A program made the position numbers and the translations under genes. From Ancistrus triradiatus (taxonomy: Eukaryota > Chordata > Actinopteri > Siluriformes > Loricariidae), in NCBI GenBank assembly GCA_025084515.1, contig JAJAGP010000754.1, forward strand, positions 62,001-126,000: DNA of 64,000 nucleotides. Direction: 5' to 3'. The notes beneath the pieces were generated by a model, which was given only the letters and a program-made list of their open reading frames with translations, was not told where the DNA came from and did no database searches. Of this stretch, positions 1-11,479 are shown one piece after another; position 1 is the first letter of the stretch; each line of letters begins with the position of its first letter.

Positions 1-426
1 TACACTCATTGTCCATTTTATCAGTTCCACTTACCATATAGAAGCACGTTGTAGTTCTGTAATTACAAATTGTAGTCAATCTGTTTCTCTACGTACTTTG
101 TTAGTACTTTGTTCTCTAATGGTCAGAACACTACAGGACCACCACAGTTCAGGTACTGTTTGGTGTGGGTCATTCTCAGCACTGCGGTGACACTGATATG
201 TTGGTTGTGTGTTAGTGTGTGTTGCACTGCTATGAGTGGACCAACACAACAGTGCTGCTGGAGTTTTTACACTCCTCACTGAAAACAGCCCACGAACCAA
301 AAGGGTCCAGCCACCAGCATCCTGTAGGCAGCATCCTGTGAGCACTGATGAAGGATTAGATGACTATCACAAACTGTCCAGCACCAGATGAGCTGCTGTC
401 TCTGACTTTACATCTAAAAAGTGAAG
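1..426 (+). mobile_element. Half of a fish foldback-type MITE
   Basis: This begins with the conserved end 'tccattttatcagttccac', followed by blocks such as 'ctctaatggtcagaac' and 'tgttagtgtgtgttg'. The same blocks occur in reverse orientation at 8643-8782 and 45316-45508. From memory, the complete fish element is a long imperfect palindrome of which this is one arm. It has no coding capacity. A minus frame across it is only a translation of the repeat. The element starts at or before the window edge. Confidence 0.7.
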
Positions 427-1682
427 CAATATGGTAGATGTGTCTAGATGTGAGTGAACAGTGTTTACAATCTCCTGCAGCACTGTTGTCCTATCGAATC
501 GTACCAGCAAAAATAGGTGCAAACAGCTGGCTGATACAATGGCTATGAAAAATTCTCATGCGCATGCTTCTTGGACATTTGTTCAGCTGTCCACTTTCCC
601 TGTCACTGCAGACGATGAACATTATTACTGATTTCCAGGCCAGTACAACCAAGAAGGAAGTTTCTTCAAGTATTTTAGCTCTTCAAGTCGGGATAGTGGC
701 TATCTGCGGCCATATCTGAGTAGAGTGAATGCTTTTATAGCAGTAAAAAGTTCATGGTACCCTATGAAAAGTTAACCATGTCTACCCAAATCAGCAGAAA
801 TTAAGAAGTCCTCATCGAGCCTCAAAAAGCACTTAGTTGTAAGCACCACTTGTTCCTGCTTTGCTAACATTGCTTTCCAGGTGCTTTGCCACACGTTTAC
901 TTATTAAATTAAATTCTGGCTGTGTAAACTGCTGCTGTGTTAGTCATGCTAACACTATGTAGCTGCTCGTACTTTTGTAAGCAAAATATCTATGATGTCA
1001 TAGGTTCTGCTCGATTATTTTTTCTCTTACATTTACTTAAGTCATTGTTAAGAAAGGTATTGTTGTTTTTGCTCAAGTACGAGTATTGGGTACTTTATAC
1101 AGCTAATGCTAATACAGCTAATAATTATATGTAGCTATAATATAAGCTTACCTAAACAGCACTTTTAATGGCAAAGCCATTTTTCTATGATACAGTAGTC
1201 ATTGTAGTTTGTCAGATGTTTGGTAATGAAACATATCCCAAGTGCTAAACTCTGACAGCAGTTTATATAAGAGCTATTTCCCCTCTGAACTGGATCTGGA
1301 TTGGATGGGTTATGGCCAAGGCCTGCGCCGTCACCCAGGGACAATTTGTGCTCATGCCCAGGCTCACCCAGACAGTGGGGATGATTTGAGAAATATGGAT
1401 TTTTCTCCCCTTTTGCTGCCTGTGCCCAAAATGCAGCATCAAACAAGCAGCGTACTTCTGTCATGTCAGAACATGAGAACATGTTGCAGAGAGATTGATG
1501 AGTGTCATAAATCAATGTCTGAAAACTGCACAAGTACGATTCTGTTGGGAATGACTACCACTTAATCACGGTGACATGTTCACTTCCACACGCAAACTAA
1601 AAATGTACAAATGGAGTTCACTAAATTAAAAAAAATACTACTTCCATTTTGAATAGCAGGCCTTAGGGGTGTCAGTCCAGGT
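427..1682. other. No recognised gene or repeat
   Basis: Only short frames occur. The two longest, on opposite strands at 1165-1565, overlap each other and show no domain, no splice-site support and no transposase motif. I see nothing I can name here. Confidence 0.5.
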
Positions 1683-2640
1683 GTCAGAACGGTAGTCCTG
1701 GAGGACTGCAGCGCTGTAGTGTTTAGCATTCGCTCTCACCGCAGAGTCAAATTCTTCAGAATCCCTTTATTTGGCAAAGTATGTTACTAGTGGTGTGCGG
1801 TCAGGCCCTTCTAACCCTTCTGAGAAGGGGTAAGAAACAGGTCTATGTGAAATATTATACAAATATTTAATTCATGAATAAAGTCAAATCAAAAACTTCA
1901 CCCAATTCAAAATGCTACTCTGCGTTTTCTTGGTTGCTATAGGACGTATATATCTGACTGAGAGTGCTACTAACCAATCAAAACTGCTCATTACGACAGC
2001 TTCTGATGATAATTTGAAGGGTCTGGTAATGTGAGTCTATTAATGAATGGCCAAGATATCTGACCAATCAGATTTATGATATCCACTACGGGGGCTGGCC
2101 TATACCAGTGTAACCCATAGACATATGCCCATCACTGACAAAAATGTAACGAAATCAAAAATAAAAATCAAATAGTGAGACACTTTCTGTTTGTTATAAG
2201 AGTGAAATGATACACTCAAACGCACTATACAATATAATACAGCACATTATTAGGCTATAAATACAATAAGATATAATCTAATAATAATATAATTAATTAA
2301 ATAATAGATTGCAATAATAAATCTAGTACATGTAGTATAAATTGTGGTATAATAGTAGTATACTACAGTATATAAAACTGTGAATACTGTATTACTATTT
2401 ATACTACATATACTATGTACTATTACTAATCTATTACCATTTTTGTTTTATTATATTATTATTTAGCAGACTAGAATCAGGCAAGTTTTTTGCAAAATAA
2501 TCTTGCCTGGACCAGTATGGCAACAACGCTGATCTATGACCCAGCGGCCAATGCGGCGTCTAGGTATATTATGTCTATGGTGTAACCCCTTCTGGAAGGT
2601 GCTACGTATTCATCATTCATAAATAAACGTCACTGTCTAT
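1683..2640. other. Degraded repeat-like sequence and AT-rich tract
   Basis: The blocks 'cttctgagaaggggt' near 1820 and 'aaccccttctggaaggt' near 2584 read like remnants of inverted ends, so 1786-2620 may be an old DNA transposon. Positions 2220-2470 are a low-complexity TA-rich stretch without a clear period. There is no coding signal. The classification is uncertain. Confidence 0.3.
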
Positions 2641-2963
2641 GCACGTGCTAATTTGGCTTAGAGAGCATCAAGGAAACTTGCAATAATTCCAGCAATATTG
2701 CAGCCAAGTCTACCTACAAAGTAATAGACCAATTTTTCTGGCAAAGGAGCAGAGGATGGTCTTTATTTTCGACTTAGGCTAATGGCCTGGTGAGTTTTGG
2801 TGTTTCCTTAATGTCCCGCTTCTGCTCTGCATACTGTATACATAAGAAAATTAGTGATTCTAAGTGGTGGCAATGGCTGCTCTGTCTCCCCCCCCTCTGC
2901 CCCCTAAGACTTTATACATAAAGAAATTCAGTCATTCTAAGTTGTAGTTCATTGCTCTGGTGT

Positions 2964-2995
2964 AATATATATACTATATTATTTATATATATATA

Positions 2996-3054
<59 letters not shown>
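2964..3054. repeat. (TA)n microsatellite
   Basis: TA dinucleotides with a few interruptions at the 5' side. The tract abuts a truncated Tc1 3' end, so the truncation point lies in or beside the microsatellite. Confidence 0.97.
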
Positions 3055-3057
<3 letters not shown>

Positions 3058-3381
3058 CAGTGATGTTTTGGGGCTGTTGCTGGGCAGTGTGTGCAAACCT
3101 GGTGAAGACTTACAGGAAACGTTTGACCTCTGTCATTGCCAACAAAGATTATGTTACAAAGCATTGAGTTTAACTTTTGTTATTGACCAAATACTTATTT
3201 TCTACCATGATTTACAATTAAATTCTTTAAAAATCCCACAATGTGATTTCCTGGATTTATTTTCTCACTTTGTCTCTCATAGTTGAAGTGTACCTATGAT
3301 GAAAATTACAGACCTCTGTCATCTTTCGTAGTAGGAGAACTTGGACAATCAGTGGCTGACTAAATACTTTTTTCCCCACTG
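3055..3381 (+). mobile_element. Truncated 3' end of a Tc1-like transposon
   Basis: The sequence ends in 'ctaaatacttttttcccc' followed by 'actg' and then TA, matching the right end of the Tc1 copy at 5257-6415. The first 34 bases ('agcagtgatgttttggggc...') are in inverted orientation relative to the rest, as shown by comparison with 6310-6330 and 47170-47195. Only the terminal region remains and no catalytic motif is present. Confidence 0.85.
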
Positions 3382-3440
3382 TATATAAACTTACTGTGTA
3401 CATTTTACAAGGTCACTGGATATAAAATATATATGTGTGT

Positions 3441-3526
3441 ATTATATAAGGTCACGGATATGATACCCATTAAAACAACGGAACAAGAGTATAATAAGTG
3501 ACCTTTCTAAGTTACCATTTATCAAG

Positions 3527-3585
<59 letters not shown>

Positions 3586-3674
3586 TGTATATATAAAGAG
3601 ACTTTTTGAAAAGTCAGTTAATATACTCTTGTTCCTCTGTTTTGATGGGTATCATATCCGTGGCCTTGTATAAT
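3441..3674. repeat. Inverted repeat flanking a (TA)n tract
   Basis: The left arm (about 3441-3499) and right arm (about 3615-3674) are reverse complements over about 55 bases with few mismatches. For example, 'gatatgatacccat' on the left faces 'atgggtatcatatc' on the right. Between them lies a (TA)n microsatellite (3531-3596), so the whole unit can fold into a long hairpin. A partial direct copy of the arm, 'acaaggtcactggatat', lies just upstream near 3410. It is unclassified and could be a small MITE that expanded at its centre. Confidence 0.8.
3531..3596. repeat. (TA)n microsatellite inside the hairpin
   Basis: About 27 uninterrupted TA units, then 'ctgtatatata'. It forms the loop or upper stem of the inverted repeat at 3441-3674. 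Confidence 0.97.
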
Positions 3675-3907
3675 GTCTGCATTATTGATGTCTCTACCAA
3701 GGCTGACTTTTCTCATATGAGGTGCCATTTTCAAATGTCTCTGTTATTGCTGCTTCATTATTTTGCAAATAACTCTTGTTTGTGTTGTGTCCTTTAAGTA
3801 AGATAAAACCAGTTCAGTGAGTGATGTTGATCTTTTTAGTCATCAACTGCTCTGTGTCCTCAAATATACTTCTGTGGGATACAATACAATCAAGGAAGTA
3901 CATAATC

Positions 3908-4243
3908 ACGGTCACGCGGTCGCCTCACAGCTCCAGGTTCGATCCCGACTTCAGACTCCTCCTGTGTGGAGTTTGCATGTTCTCCCCATATCCATTTGGG
4001 GATACTACTCTGCGTACTTCTGTTTCCTCCCACATTTCAAAGACATGTGTGTTAGGTTAACTGGGGATTCTAAAGTGCCCTGACTGTGTGAGTGTGTGTG
4101 CCCTACTTTGGGTTGGTGCCCTATCTAGGGTTGTTACTGCCTTGAAAACCTGTGACTAGGCAACAGCTTTCCCGTGACCCTGAACAGGATTAAGCAGATA
4201 AAACAATGAATGAATGAATGAATGAATGAATGAATGAATGAAG
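3908..4243 (+). mobile_element. V-SINE-type tRNA-derived SINE
   Basis: The 5' part has a tRNA-like head with a B-box ('aggttcgatcccgac'). The body contains the conserved V-SINE core ('gtgtggagtttgcatgttct', then 'tttcctcccac' and 'aaagacatg'). The 3' part has 'cgtgaccctgaacaggatta' and a (GAAT)n tail. This layout is that of the V-SINE/Mermaid-like families of fish. It does not encode protein and depends on a LINE partner for movement. Divergence is moderate. Confidence 0.88.
4203..4242. repeat. (GAAT)n tail of the V-SINE
   Basis: Nine tandem GAAT units forming the 3' tail of the V-SINE, marking its orientation. Confidence 0.95.
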
Positions 4244-4968
4244 TACTCTGGGTTGTTATTATTTGAGTCCAGCAGGGTAAACTCAAACTGGACTAGCCAA
4301 CAGTGTAGTGTCTGGTTGTTAAAACATCCTGGGATGATATCCGTGTTTTCAGCTCAAGCCATAAAATGTGCTTAGTATGACAGATAAGGCAAATCATGGA
4401 GACATTTTAAATTCTTGATGTTCTTGATGTTCATGATCTAAAATAGTCATATCATCAGCTCCTACTCTGCACTTGTCATTTTTAGTAAGAAAATAAGCAG
4501 TATGAGCAAGTGATAACAAAGTTACTGATCTTTCTTAGCAAGTCTACAAAAAATAAATAAATAAATAAATGAAACCCGAAAATCAAACTTCAAAAAAATT
4601 CTTTACACAAAAGCAAACATCCCTGACAAAATATTCTTAGGACTTAAAATGTATGCAATAAAGTTCAACTAAGTTAAAAATAGTTTAAAGATTAAGGTTA
4701 CAATTAAGGATAATTAGAATTAAGGATACAATTAAACTACAGGTTTCTGCCATTTAACGACCATCTGATTAATGTCTGTTCACTTTAACACCCAAGGTCT
4801 AAAAATTATAATATATTAAAAAAGGTAAAAAAAAAACCCATGTCTTTTAACTTCAGATGTTGTGCCTGTAAACAGCTGGTCACCTCAACAGCCAATCAAT
4901 ACTGAGCCAATCAACGAGGAGAGGCAGGAGTTAAGAGAGTTAAGAGTTTAAGAGCAATAGTCATTTAT
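4244..4968. other. No recognised gene or repeat
   Basis: AT-rich sequence with a short AAAT run at about 4547-4571. No frame, splice signal or transposon end is visible. Confidence 0.5.
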
Positions 4969-4986
4969 GTGTTTGTGTGTGTGTGT

Positions 4987-5045
<59 letters not shown>

Positions 5046-5050
5046 TGTGT
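4969..5050. repeat. (GT)n microsatellite
   Basis: GT dinucleotides with a few interruptions, likely polymorphic. Confidence 0.97.
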
Positions 5051-5256
5051 TAGTAAGTAAGTATCTTACTGGTTGTGTGATTGTTAGCTCATGTACAGAC
5101 TATAGACTGGCCTAACTCGGTACTTGTCTTTAGAGAAGTATTTGTAGTTCCCCACTTTCTGCTACTTATTTGTATCAAGCTGTAAATGGCGTTCGTAAGT
5201 GTATGTGCCTGTCCTATTGTAAGTAGTACTCATTGGTTCTCTCTGATCTATAACTA

Positions 5257-6415
5257 CAGTGGGGCAAAAACGTATTTAGTCAGCCACTAATTGTGAAAAT
5301 TCTCCTACTTAGAAAGATGATAGAGGTCTGTAATTTTCATCATAGGTACGCTCTTCTGTGCTCCACTCGTTACTCGTATTAATGGCACCTGTTTTACTTC
5401 ATTATCTGTATAAAAGACTCCTGTCCACAGCCTCAAACAGTCAGACTCCAAACTCAAGACCAAAGAGCTGTCGAAGGACACCAGGAAGAAAATTGTAGAC
5501 CTGCACCAGACTGGTAAGAGTGAATCTACAATAGGCAAGCAGGTTGGTGTGAATAAATCAACTGTGGGAGCAACTGTAAGAAAATAGAAGACATACAAGA
5601 CCATTGATAATCTCCCTCAATCTGGGGTTCCATGCAAGGTCTCATCCTGTGAGGTCAAAATGATCATGGGAACGGTGAGCAAAAATCCCAGAACTACATG
5701 GAGGGACCTGCAGAGAGCTGGGACCAAAGTAACAAAGCTACCATTAGTAACACACTACACCGAGAGGGACTCAGATCCTGCAGTGCCAGGCGTGCCCCCC
5801 TGCTTAAGCCAGTACATGTCCAGGCCCATCTGAAGTTTGCCAGAGAGCATATGGATAATCCTGAAGAGGATTGGGAGCATATCATGTGGTCAGATGAAAC
5901 CAAAATTCTTTTTGGTAAAACTTTTTGGTAAAAACTCAACTTGTTGTGTTGGGAGGAAGAGGAATTCTGAGTTGCACCATACCTACTGTGAAGTATGGGG
6001 GTGGAAACATCATGCTTTGGGGCTGTTTTTCTGCAAAGGGGACAGGACGACTGATTCGTGTTAAGGGAAGAATGAATGGGGCCATGTATCGTAAAATTTT
6101 AAGCCAAAACCTCCTTCCATCAGTGAGAGCATTGAAGATGGAACGTGGCTGGGTCTTCCAGCATGACAATGATTCCAAACACTCGGGCAACAAAGGAGTG
6201 GTTCCGTAAAAAGCATTTCAAGGTCCTAGAGTGGCCTAGCCAGTCTCCAGACCTCAACCCCATAGAAAATGTGTGGAGGGAGTTGAAAATCTGTGTTGCC
6301 CAGCGACAACCCTAAAACATCACTGCTCTAGAGGAGATCTGCATGGAGGAATGGGCTTTCTAAGTAGGAGAACTTGCACAATTAGTGGTTGACTAAATAC
6401 TTTTTTGATCCACTG
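5257..6415 (+). mobile_element. Near full-length Tc1-like transposon
   Basis: The 1159 bp element is bounded by a TA dinucleotide on each side (5255-5256 and 6416-6417). The left end 'cagtggggcaaaaacgtatt' and the right end 'aatacttttttgatccactg' are imperfect inverted repeats. An inner repeat of 'tctcctacttagaaag' type gives the IR/DR layout typical of fish Tc1 elements. The transposase inside is broken (see separate entry). A minus-strand relative lies at 46828-48125 and a truncated relative at 3055-3381. Confidence 0.93.
5455..6355 (+). pseudogene. Broken Tc1 DD34E transposase
   Basis: In life this enzyme binds the element's inverted repeats and cuts and rejoins DNA at TA sites. The N-terminal helix-turn-helix region reads around KIVDLHQTGKSESTIGKQVG (about 5485-5545) but ends at an in-frame stop near 5585. 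The catalytic part is split over frames. WSDETK, carrying the first Asp, ends in a stop near 5930. A second frame (5925-6209) has YGGGNIMLWGCFSAKGTGR and QHDND with the second Asp. A third holds NPIENVW with the catalytic Glu near 6265. At least two frameshifts and several stops make it inactive. Motif order and spacing support the Tc1 assignment. Confidence 0.9.
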
Positions 6416-6417
6416 TA

Positions 6418-7404
6418 TATGAACTGGTTCATATTCACTTGTTGAGTTTCTGTTTCATCTGGCTGATCAAAAGTCACAAAATATCAAGTTCATCATACTA
6501 TTATGTTATGGCTTTTCAATACCCAGGGTCAAAACAGTACAGTACTGTACTTTCTATAATTATTATGAATTTCTATATTTAGCATGTGTATAACAGTTGG
6601 ATAGATGGTAGTGTTCCACTCATGTTTTCAGCGGTGTCTCTGAAACATTTACGTATCGTTTGCACACAGTTTTCTTGTGAAAATACCTCTTATTAGCGTT
6701 ACAGTATCATAAAAAGACTATGTGACTATGGTCATATCCAGTAAGTGTTCATTTCGGTCAACGTCCTGTTAGACAGAACGTAAGGCAGTCACTAAATGGC
6801 GCATATATATAGCTATATAGGCAACAGAAAATCAATGCACCATGACCCTTCCATGCCTCTAATGTTTTTACAGTCTAATGTTTAACAGTTGCAACGAACG
6901 GCTTATTTGGGCATCATTTATCCTTGTGTAGACCAGCATTAAATAAAGTGATAACATACACTGTTCCCTAGATTTTTTATCTCATTGTTGTGTTTGCCTT
7001 TCTTTTATGCATTATGTTGCCAGTAAAAATCTAATATTTCAAACCTTTTCAAAACATTTCCAATTACTAGTTTGACAAAAAGTATGGTATTATTACCATA
7101 ATTAAGTTAATTATCATACCAAATAACAGGCACCTTTTCAGACAATGACTTGATTACATTGTAGGTATATTGCCTGTAGCATGATTAAACAAATCAGTTA
7201 ACACAGTACAACCGTGGCATTTCTCCAAGCTGATCTGACACTAAAACTGAACCACAGTGTAACTATGAGAGACAGAGTTTCAAATTCGAGGCATGGGCCT
7301 GCCAAATATTGATTTGATTTAGATTTTACTGATGAATGCTCTTTATCACGGACATCATGAATAATGCTGATCTGGCTCTTTATTGGAAACTCGACAAACA
7401 CACG
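6418..7404. other. No recognised gene or repeat
   Basis: About 1 kb of AT-rich sequence between two Tc1 copies. No coding frame, tRNA-like box or transposon end was found. Confidence 0.5.
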
Positions 7405-7406
7405 TA

Positions 7407-8556
7407 CACTCGCCAGCCTTTTCATAAGGTTCAACTGATCATTAACGCAAATATTTAATCAATCAATCATGTGGCAGAAACCCATTGCATTTAGGGATAT
7501 AAACATGGCCAAGACGACCTGCTGAAGTTCAAACTGAGCTTCAGAATGGGTAAGAAATGTGATTTAAGTGACTTTGAACATGGCATGGTTGTTGGTGCTA
7601 GACGGACTGGTTTCAGTATTTCAGAAAATTTACTGGGATTTCTACACACTGCCACCTCTGGAGGTAACAAAGAATTGTGTAAAAAAAGAGAACATTTCCA
7701 GTGAGGGCACTTCTTTGGTGAACATGCTTTGTTCATGCCAAAGGTCAGAGGACAATGGCCAGACTAGTTTGAGCTGACAGAAAGGTAACAGTAACTCAAA
7801 TAACCGTGTGTTACAACTGACGTATGCAGAAGTATACCACATCAAGCCTTGAAGCAGATTGGCTACAGCAGCAGAAGGCCACACCAGGTGCCATTCTTGT
7901 CAACTAAGTACAGACAGCTGATGCTACAGTTCATATTGGCTCACCACAATTGGACAAAAGAAGATTAGAAAAAAAGTTGCCTGGTCTGATGAGTCTCAAT
8001 TTCTGCTGCATCATTTGGATGGTAGGTCAGAATTTGGCGTAAATAGCATGAAATCATGGATTGATCCTGTCTTTTATCAACAGCTCAGGCTGCAGGTGGT
8101 GTAATGACGGAGGGGGTATTTTCTTGACACACTTTGGGCCCCTTAATAGCAACTGAGTAGCAATTAAATGCCACAGCCTATTGTTGTTGACCATGTCCAT
8201 CCCTTTATGACCACAGTGTGCCATCTTCTGATGGCTACTTCCAGAAGGCATCATGTCACAAAGCTGAAATCATCTCAAACTGGTTCCTTGGCCATGACAA
8301 TGAGTTCTCTGTACTCAAACAACCTCCATAGTGACCAGACCTCAATCCAGTAGAGCACCTTTGGGATGTGGTGGAACGACAGATTTGCTTCATCTATATG
8401 CAATCTTGCCAGTGCTATGATGTCAATGTGAACCAAAATATCTGAGGAATGTTTCTAGCACCTTGCTGAATCTATGCAATGAAGAATTAAGGCAGTTCTG
8501 AAGGCAAAAGAAATCCAGTACTAGCAAGGTGCACCGAATAAAGTGGCCTGTGTGTG
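7407..8556 (+). mobile_element. Decayed full-length Tc1-like transposon (second family)
   Basis: The left end 'cactcgccagccttttcat' and right end 'gaataaagtggcctgtgtg' are degraded inverted repeats with TA on both outer sides. The interior follows the gene order of a common fish Tc1 family: 'gatttaagtgactttgaaca' near the start of transposase, 'cctggtctgatgagtctc' (first Asp, near 7980), 'gaccagacctcaatccag' (near 8335) and 'gcaccttgctgaatctatg' near the 3' end. Frameshifts and indels are frequent. Truncated relatives lie at 42745-43375 and 39056-39166. Confidence 0.9.
7545..8520 (+). pseudogene. Tc1 transposase relic
   Basis: The reading frame changes many times. Short parts can be followed: the start region around 'atgggtaagaaatgtgattt' (7545), the W-S-D-E-S motif near 7985 and a region with L-N-P-V-E-H near 8343-8360. 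The DD34E signature can be inferred but no frame joins it. It belongs to the element at 7407-8556 and cannot encode enzyme. Confidence 0.8.
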
Positions 8557-8570
8557 TAAAGGTAGATCAT

Positions 8571-8572
<2 letters not shown>

Positions 8573-8624
<52 letters not shown>
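8573..8624. repeat. (CA)n microsatellite
   Basis: About 25 CA units, 16 bases past the right end of the Tc1 element. Confidence 0.97.
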
Positions 8625-8626
<2 letters not shown>

Positions 8627-8642
8627 GAGATAATGAGCCACT

Positions 8643-8782
8643 GAACCATTGAACAGAGTAAAGGGGACTAACAAAGTATGCAGAGAAACAGATGGACTAC
8701 AGTCTGTAATTGTAGAACTACAAAGCGCATCGCTATAGTAAGTGGAACTGATAAAATAAAGAGTAAGTATAGAAACAAGGAC
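8643..8782 (-). mobile_element. Foldback MITE arm fragment
   Basis: It contains 'gcagagaaacagatggacta' and ends in 'agtaagtggaactgataaaa'. This is the reverse complement of the start of the element at 1-426. Only one arm is left. Confidence 0.75.
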
Positions 8783-9538
8783 CTAATACCTAATAAAGAG
8801 GCCAGTGATTGTATATACTGTTTATATCAGGGGCTCCAGGTCCATCCCTAGAGAACAGGCAGGCACAAGCATGCTCTGATTGGGACACCAGTTCATCCGT
8901 TGCGAACAATTAACAGATAAACATTGACTCATCACGAGTTTAAGCAGCAACAAATGTGTGACTAATTTTTATGTTCCCACAATCCACCTTTCAAAGCTTG
9001 TGAATAGTCACAGCTGTGCCCAAAATACTGTTTCCCTGCATGAATATCATGTGTGCATTTTACAACAGTATCACCAGACTTTTCCTCCTTTCTAGCGCCT
9101 GAGGCAAAGTCATGCAATGCTTGAATATAAGCACAGAGTATAAGGTAATTAAAAAAAAAACAACAGTTGCACTGAAATGCATCAAAAGTGTGTTGTTTTT
9201 GTTTTTTCATCTCTCCCAGAGGGTTGCCAATCTGTGCAAACCTTTATAAATAATCAACGGCTATGTAATAGGCTTGTAAAGCTTGCTTTGTTATTATGTT
9301 TTCTATACTTGTCCATATCCACTGTATATGAGCGAGAAGGCTTGAGGGAGTATGCTTGTGTTTCAACTTGAAACACTTGCACATCTTGAGGAAGTAAACA
9401 CTAGATTCCATAACATTGTGTATTTCGTATGAAGGTGCAACAGGCACCTCCAGGAGTGTGTGCCAGGTGGGTGGTCAGAATAATTTGACAGAAAAAAGCA
9501 TGTCTGAACTAATTTAGATACAGTTCATTGCCTTATTA
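8783..9538. other. Mostly unassigned; possible SINE scrap at 8829-8940
   Basis: Bases 8829-8940 ('gggacaccagttcatccgtt') resemble a minus-strand V-SINE body, but similarity is weak. The rest has only short chance frames. Confidence 0.35.
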
Positions 9539-9956
9539 CAGTGGTTCTCAAACTGTGGTACATGAAGGAGCACGAGGTGGTATGCCAGATGACCTTGGAA
9601 AATGTACTTAGTAATTATGTAATAATTAAGGAGTTATTTCATTATGAAAAATCTAACATTTTTTCAAGTGCAAATGACATTTCATCATTTGTGTTTTAAA
9701 AATACCACATGAGCTACGCAGACACCGATATTTCATTATGCATACTTTGTGTTAACTTCTTCCCATATTTACAATTTTATGAGATGTTGTCAGTTATCTT
9801 TTTGCAGATGCCAGGAGCAAATAACCCAATCTTGTAAATAAAATACACCTCTTAGACATAGAGGCATGGCTAGTTATGGGACTCATAGGTGGTACTTCGT
9901 TTAGGTTTTGGCTTGATGATGGGCGGTACTTGGTCTAAAAAGTTCGAGAACCAAGG
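9539..9956. mobile_element. hAT-type MITE with perfect 8 bp target duplication
   Basis: The 418 bp element starts 'cagtggttctcaaactgtgg' and ends 'aaaaagttcgagaaccaagg', an inverted repeat. It is flanked by the identical octamer ccttatta at 9531-9538 and 9957-9964. The end sequence and 8 bp duplication are diagnostic of the hAT superfamily. There is no transposase, so it must have been moved by an autonomous relative elsewhere. Confidence 0.92.
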
Positions 9957-9964
9957 CCTTATTA

Positions 9965-10283
9965 GATTCCAAAGTTTGAGTACCATCTTTGGCAATGTAA
10001 CCCATTCCATGAATCGCTGTTGTCTCAAATGAGAATATAATTTCTGAAAGAACACGTCTATGAAACAGGATCCTATCGTTACAACCAAATGTATGTGACA
10101 CCTGACCTAATGCAGCATTTCAGTTGTAGAACTGTAACAGTGGCTGGTATAAGACATGATTATAGACATGCTCTATACATAAACCCCTGTTTAACCTCTT
10201 TCTCTCTGCACAAACACTCAAATCCAAGTAACGGCTGCTTTTCTCTGTATCATAATTACATACGTTTTACACACAGTCACCCA
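9965..10283. other. No recognised gene or repeat
   Basis: Nothing identifiable. The right side runs into the duplicated block starting at 10284. Confidence 0.45.
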
Positions 10284-10460
10284 CCGAGGAGCAGCAGAAA
10301 GGTAGCAATTCATCTCATTCCTAAGACTGAAGTCAAACCAAGATGCTTTGATTAAAACTGCATCTGCTGCCACCCTGATGAAATTGAATAAGCAAATTGA
10401 GGAACAACATCTGGATACACCTGCAGAATAAATAGCCCAAGCATGGAAGGCAGACAGATG
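10284..10460. repeat. Unclassified duplicated block, copy 1
   Basis: The blocks 'gtagcaattcatctcatt', 'gctgccacc', 'tgatgaaatt' and 'gaataaata' recur in the same order and orientation at 20136-20312. I recognise no transposon ends, tRNA boxes or coding frame common to both copies. Confidence 0.7.
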
Positions 10461-10534
10461 ACGTCCATGAAGACTATATATTTGCATTGGGATTAATGTG
10501 ATGAAAGTAGCTGAATTTACAGGTGTACTGAAGC

Positions 10535-11345
10535 GTATGGTCATATGGGTCTACCAGCAGTGGCAATAATCCCAGTCTAGAGGAAATGATGGACAGGGAC
10601 CGTCAACATATTTCATGGCTTGCGATTAAACATTACTTTGCTTCCAGGCAATAATTGCTTCTAGAAGACAATGCAGGTCCTTCACAACCAATTTCTGAAA
10701 GAACACTCCACAGGGAAATGCATACCAGGAACATATGGAGCAGAGTGGCATGCAAGAAGTCATTGCTCACTACTGCTCTCAAAGTTGCCCAGTTACAGTG
10801 GGAGAAAACACAAACATTGGGCTGTTCATGAAAAGAAACTTATTATCTGGTCAGATGAATCTTGTTTTAGCCAGTATGTGAATGATGGCAGGCGGCGTGT
10901 TTATCGAAGCCCTCAGGAAGCCTTCAATGAGGACTGCGTGGTTCAACCTGGAGGAGGTTCTGTGATGTTCTGTGGCCATTTCAATTATGCAGAAATAAAT
11001 CCATTGGAGATGACAGTACATTTGAACCACAATGCCTACATTAAGGTTTTGCCTTTGGCTCATTAGTTTACCGAGGAACATAACATTTCTATCCCTGTAT
11101 TCCAATCATCCATCATGACTCATTGGCATGATGAACATTCTGGAGCAGTCACATATCTGGACTTTCACAGGAAATCCTCAGCTGTGAAACCTCTTGAAAA
11201 TCTGTGGGACTACCTGGAACAACAAGTAAGACACTAGGGAAGACATCCAAGAAATCTGTCCAATGGCGGAATTCTTTGATGCAAGAGTGGCTGAAACGAT
11301 GATATTGGTGCTCGTGGAGGGACTACATGCAATTACATAAGTTTT
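10535..11345 (+). mobile_element. Decayed Tc1-like transposon
   Basis: Tc1 coding similarity runs from about 10540 to 11320. Clear terminal repeats are lost, so the limits are approximate. The best piece is the frame at 10671-11066. Confidence 0.75.
10671..11066 (+). pseudogene. Tc1 transposase fragment with first catalytic Asp
   Basis: This 131-codon open stretch contains IIWSDESCFSQ (the first Asp of the DDE triad) and then AFNEDCVVQPGGGSVMFCGH, which matches the usual Tc1 block after the first Asp. It stops before the second Asp. Downstream, 'gaaaatctgtgggactacct' near 11192 fits the L-W-D-x-L segment after the catalytic Glu, but in another frame and with material missing. It cannot make active enzyme. 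Confidence 0.8.
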
Positions 11346-11479
11346 AGTCACAAGTGACTAATTGTTTGTTTTGTGAAATGTGCAAAAATGATGAAACTTG
11401 ATAAATTAACTTAGTATGGGATAACATTTCCCTTTGAATTCCTTAAATGTTTAAGTGTGGGTAAACTTGCAGACAGCTT

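Noticed and set aside
1165..1565. Overlapping frames of 122 and 107 codons on opposite strands
   Set aside because: They read the same bases, show no domain and have no splice or start support.
4203..4242. Regularly spaced short repeats that could suggest an array
   Set aside because: They are the GAAT tail of a SINE without spacers. No CRISPR-like structure exists in the window.
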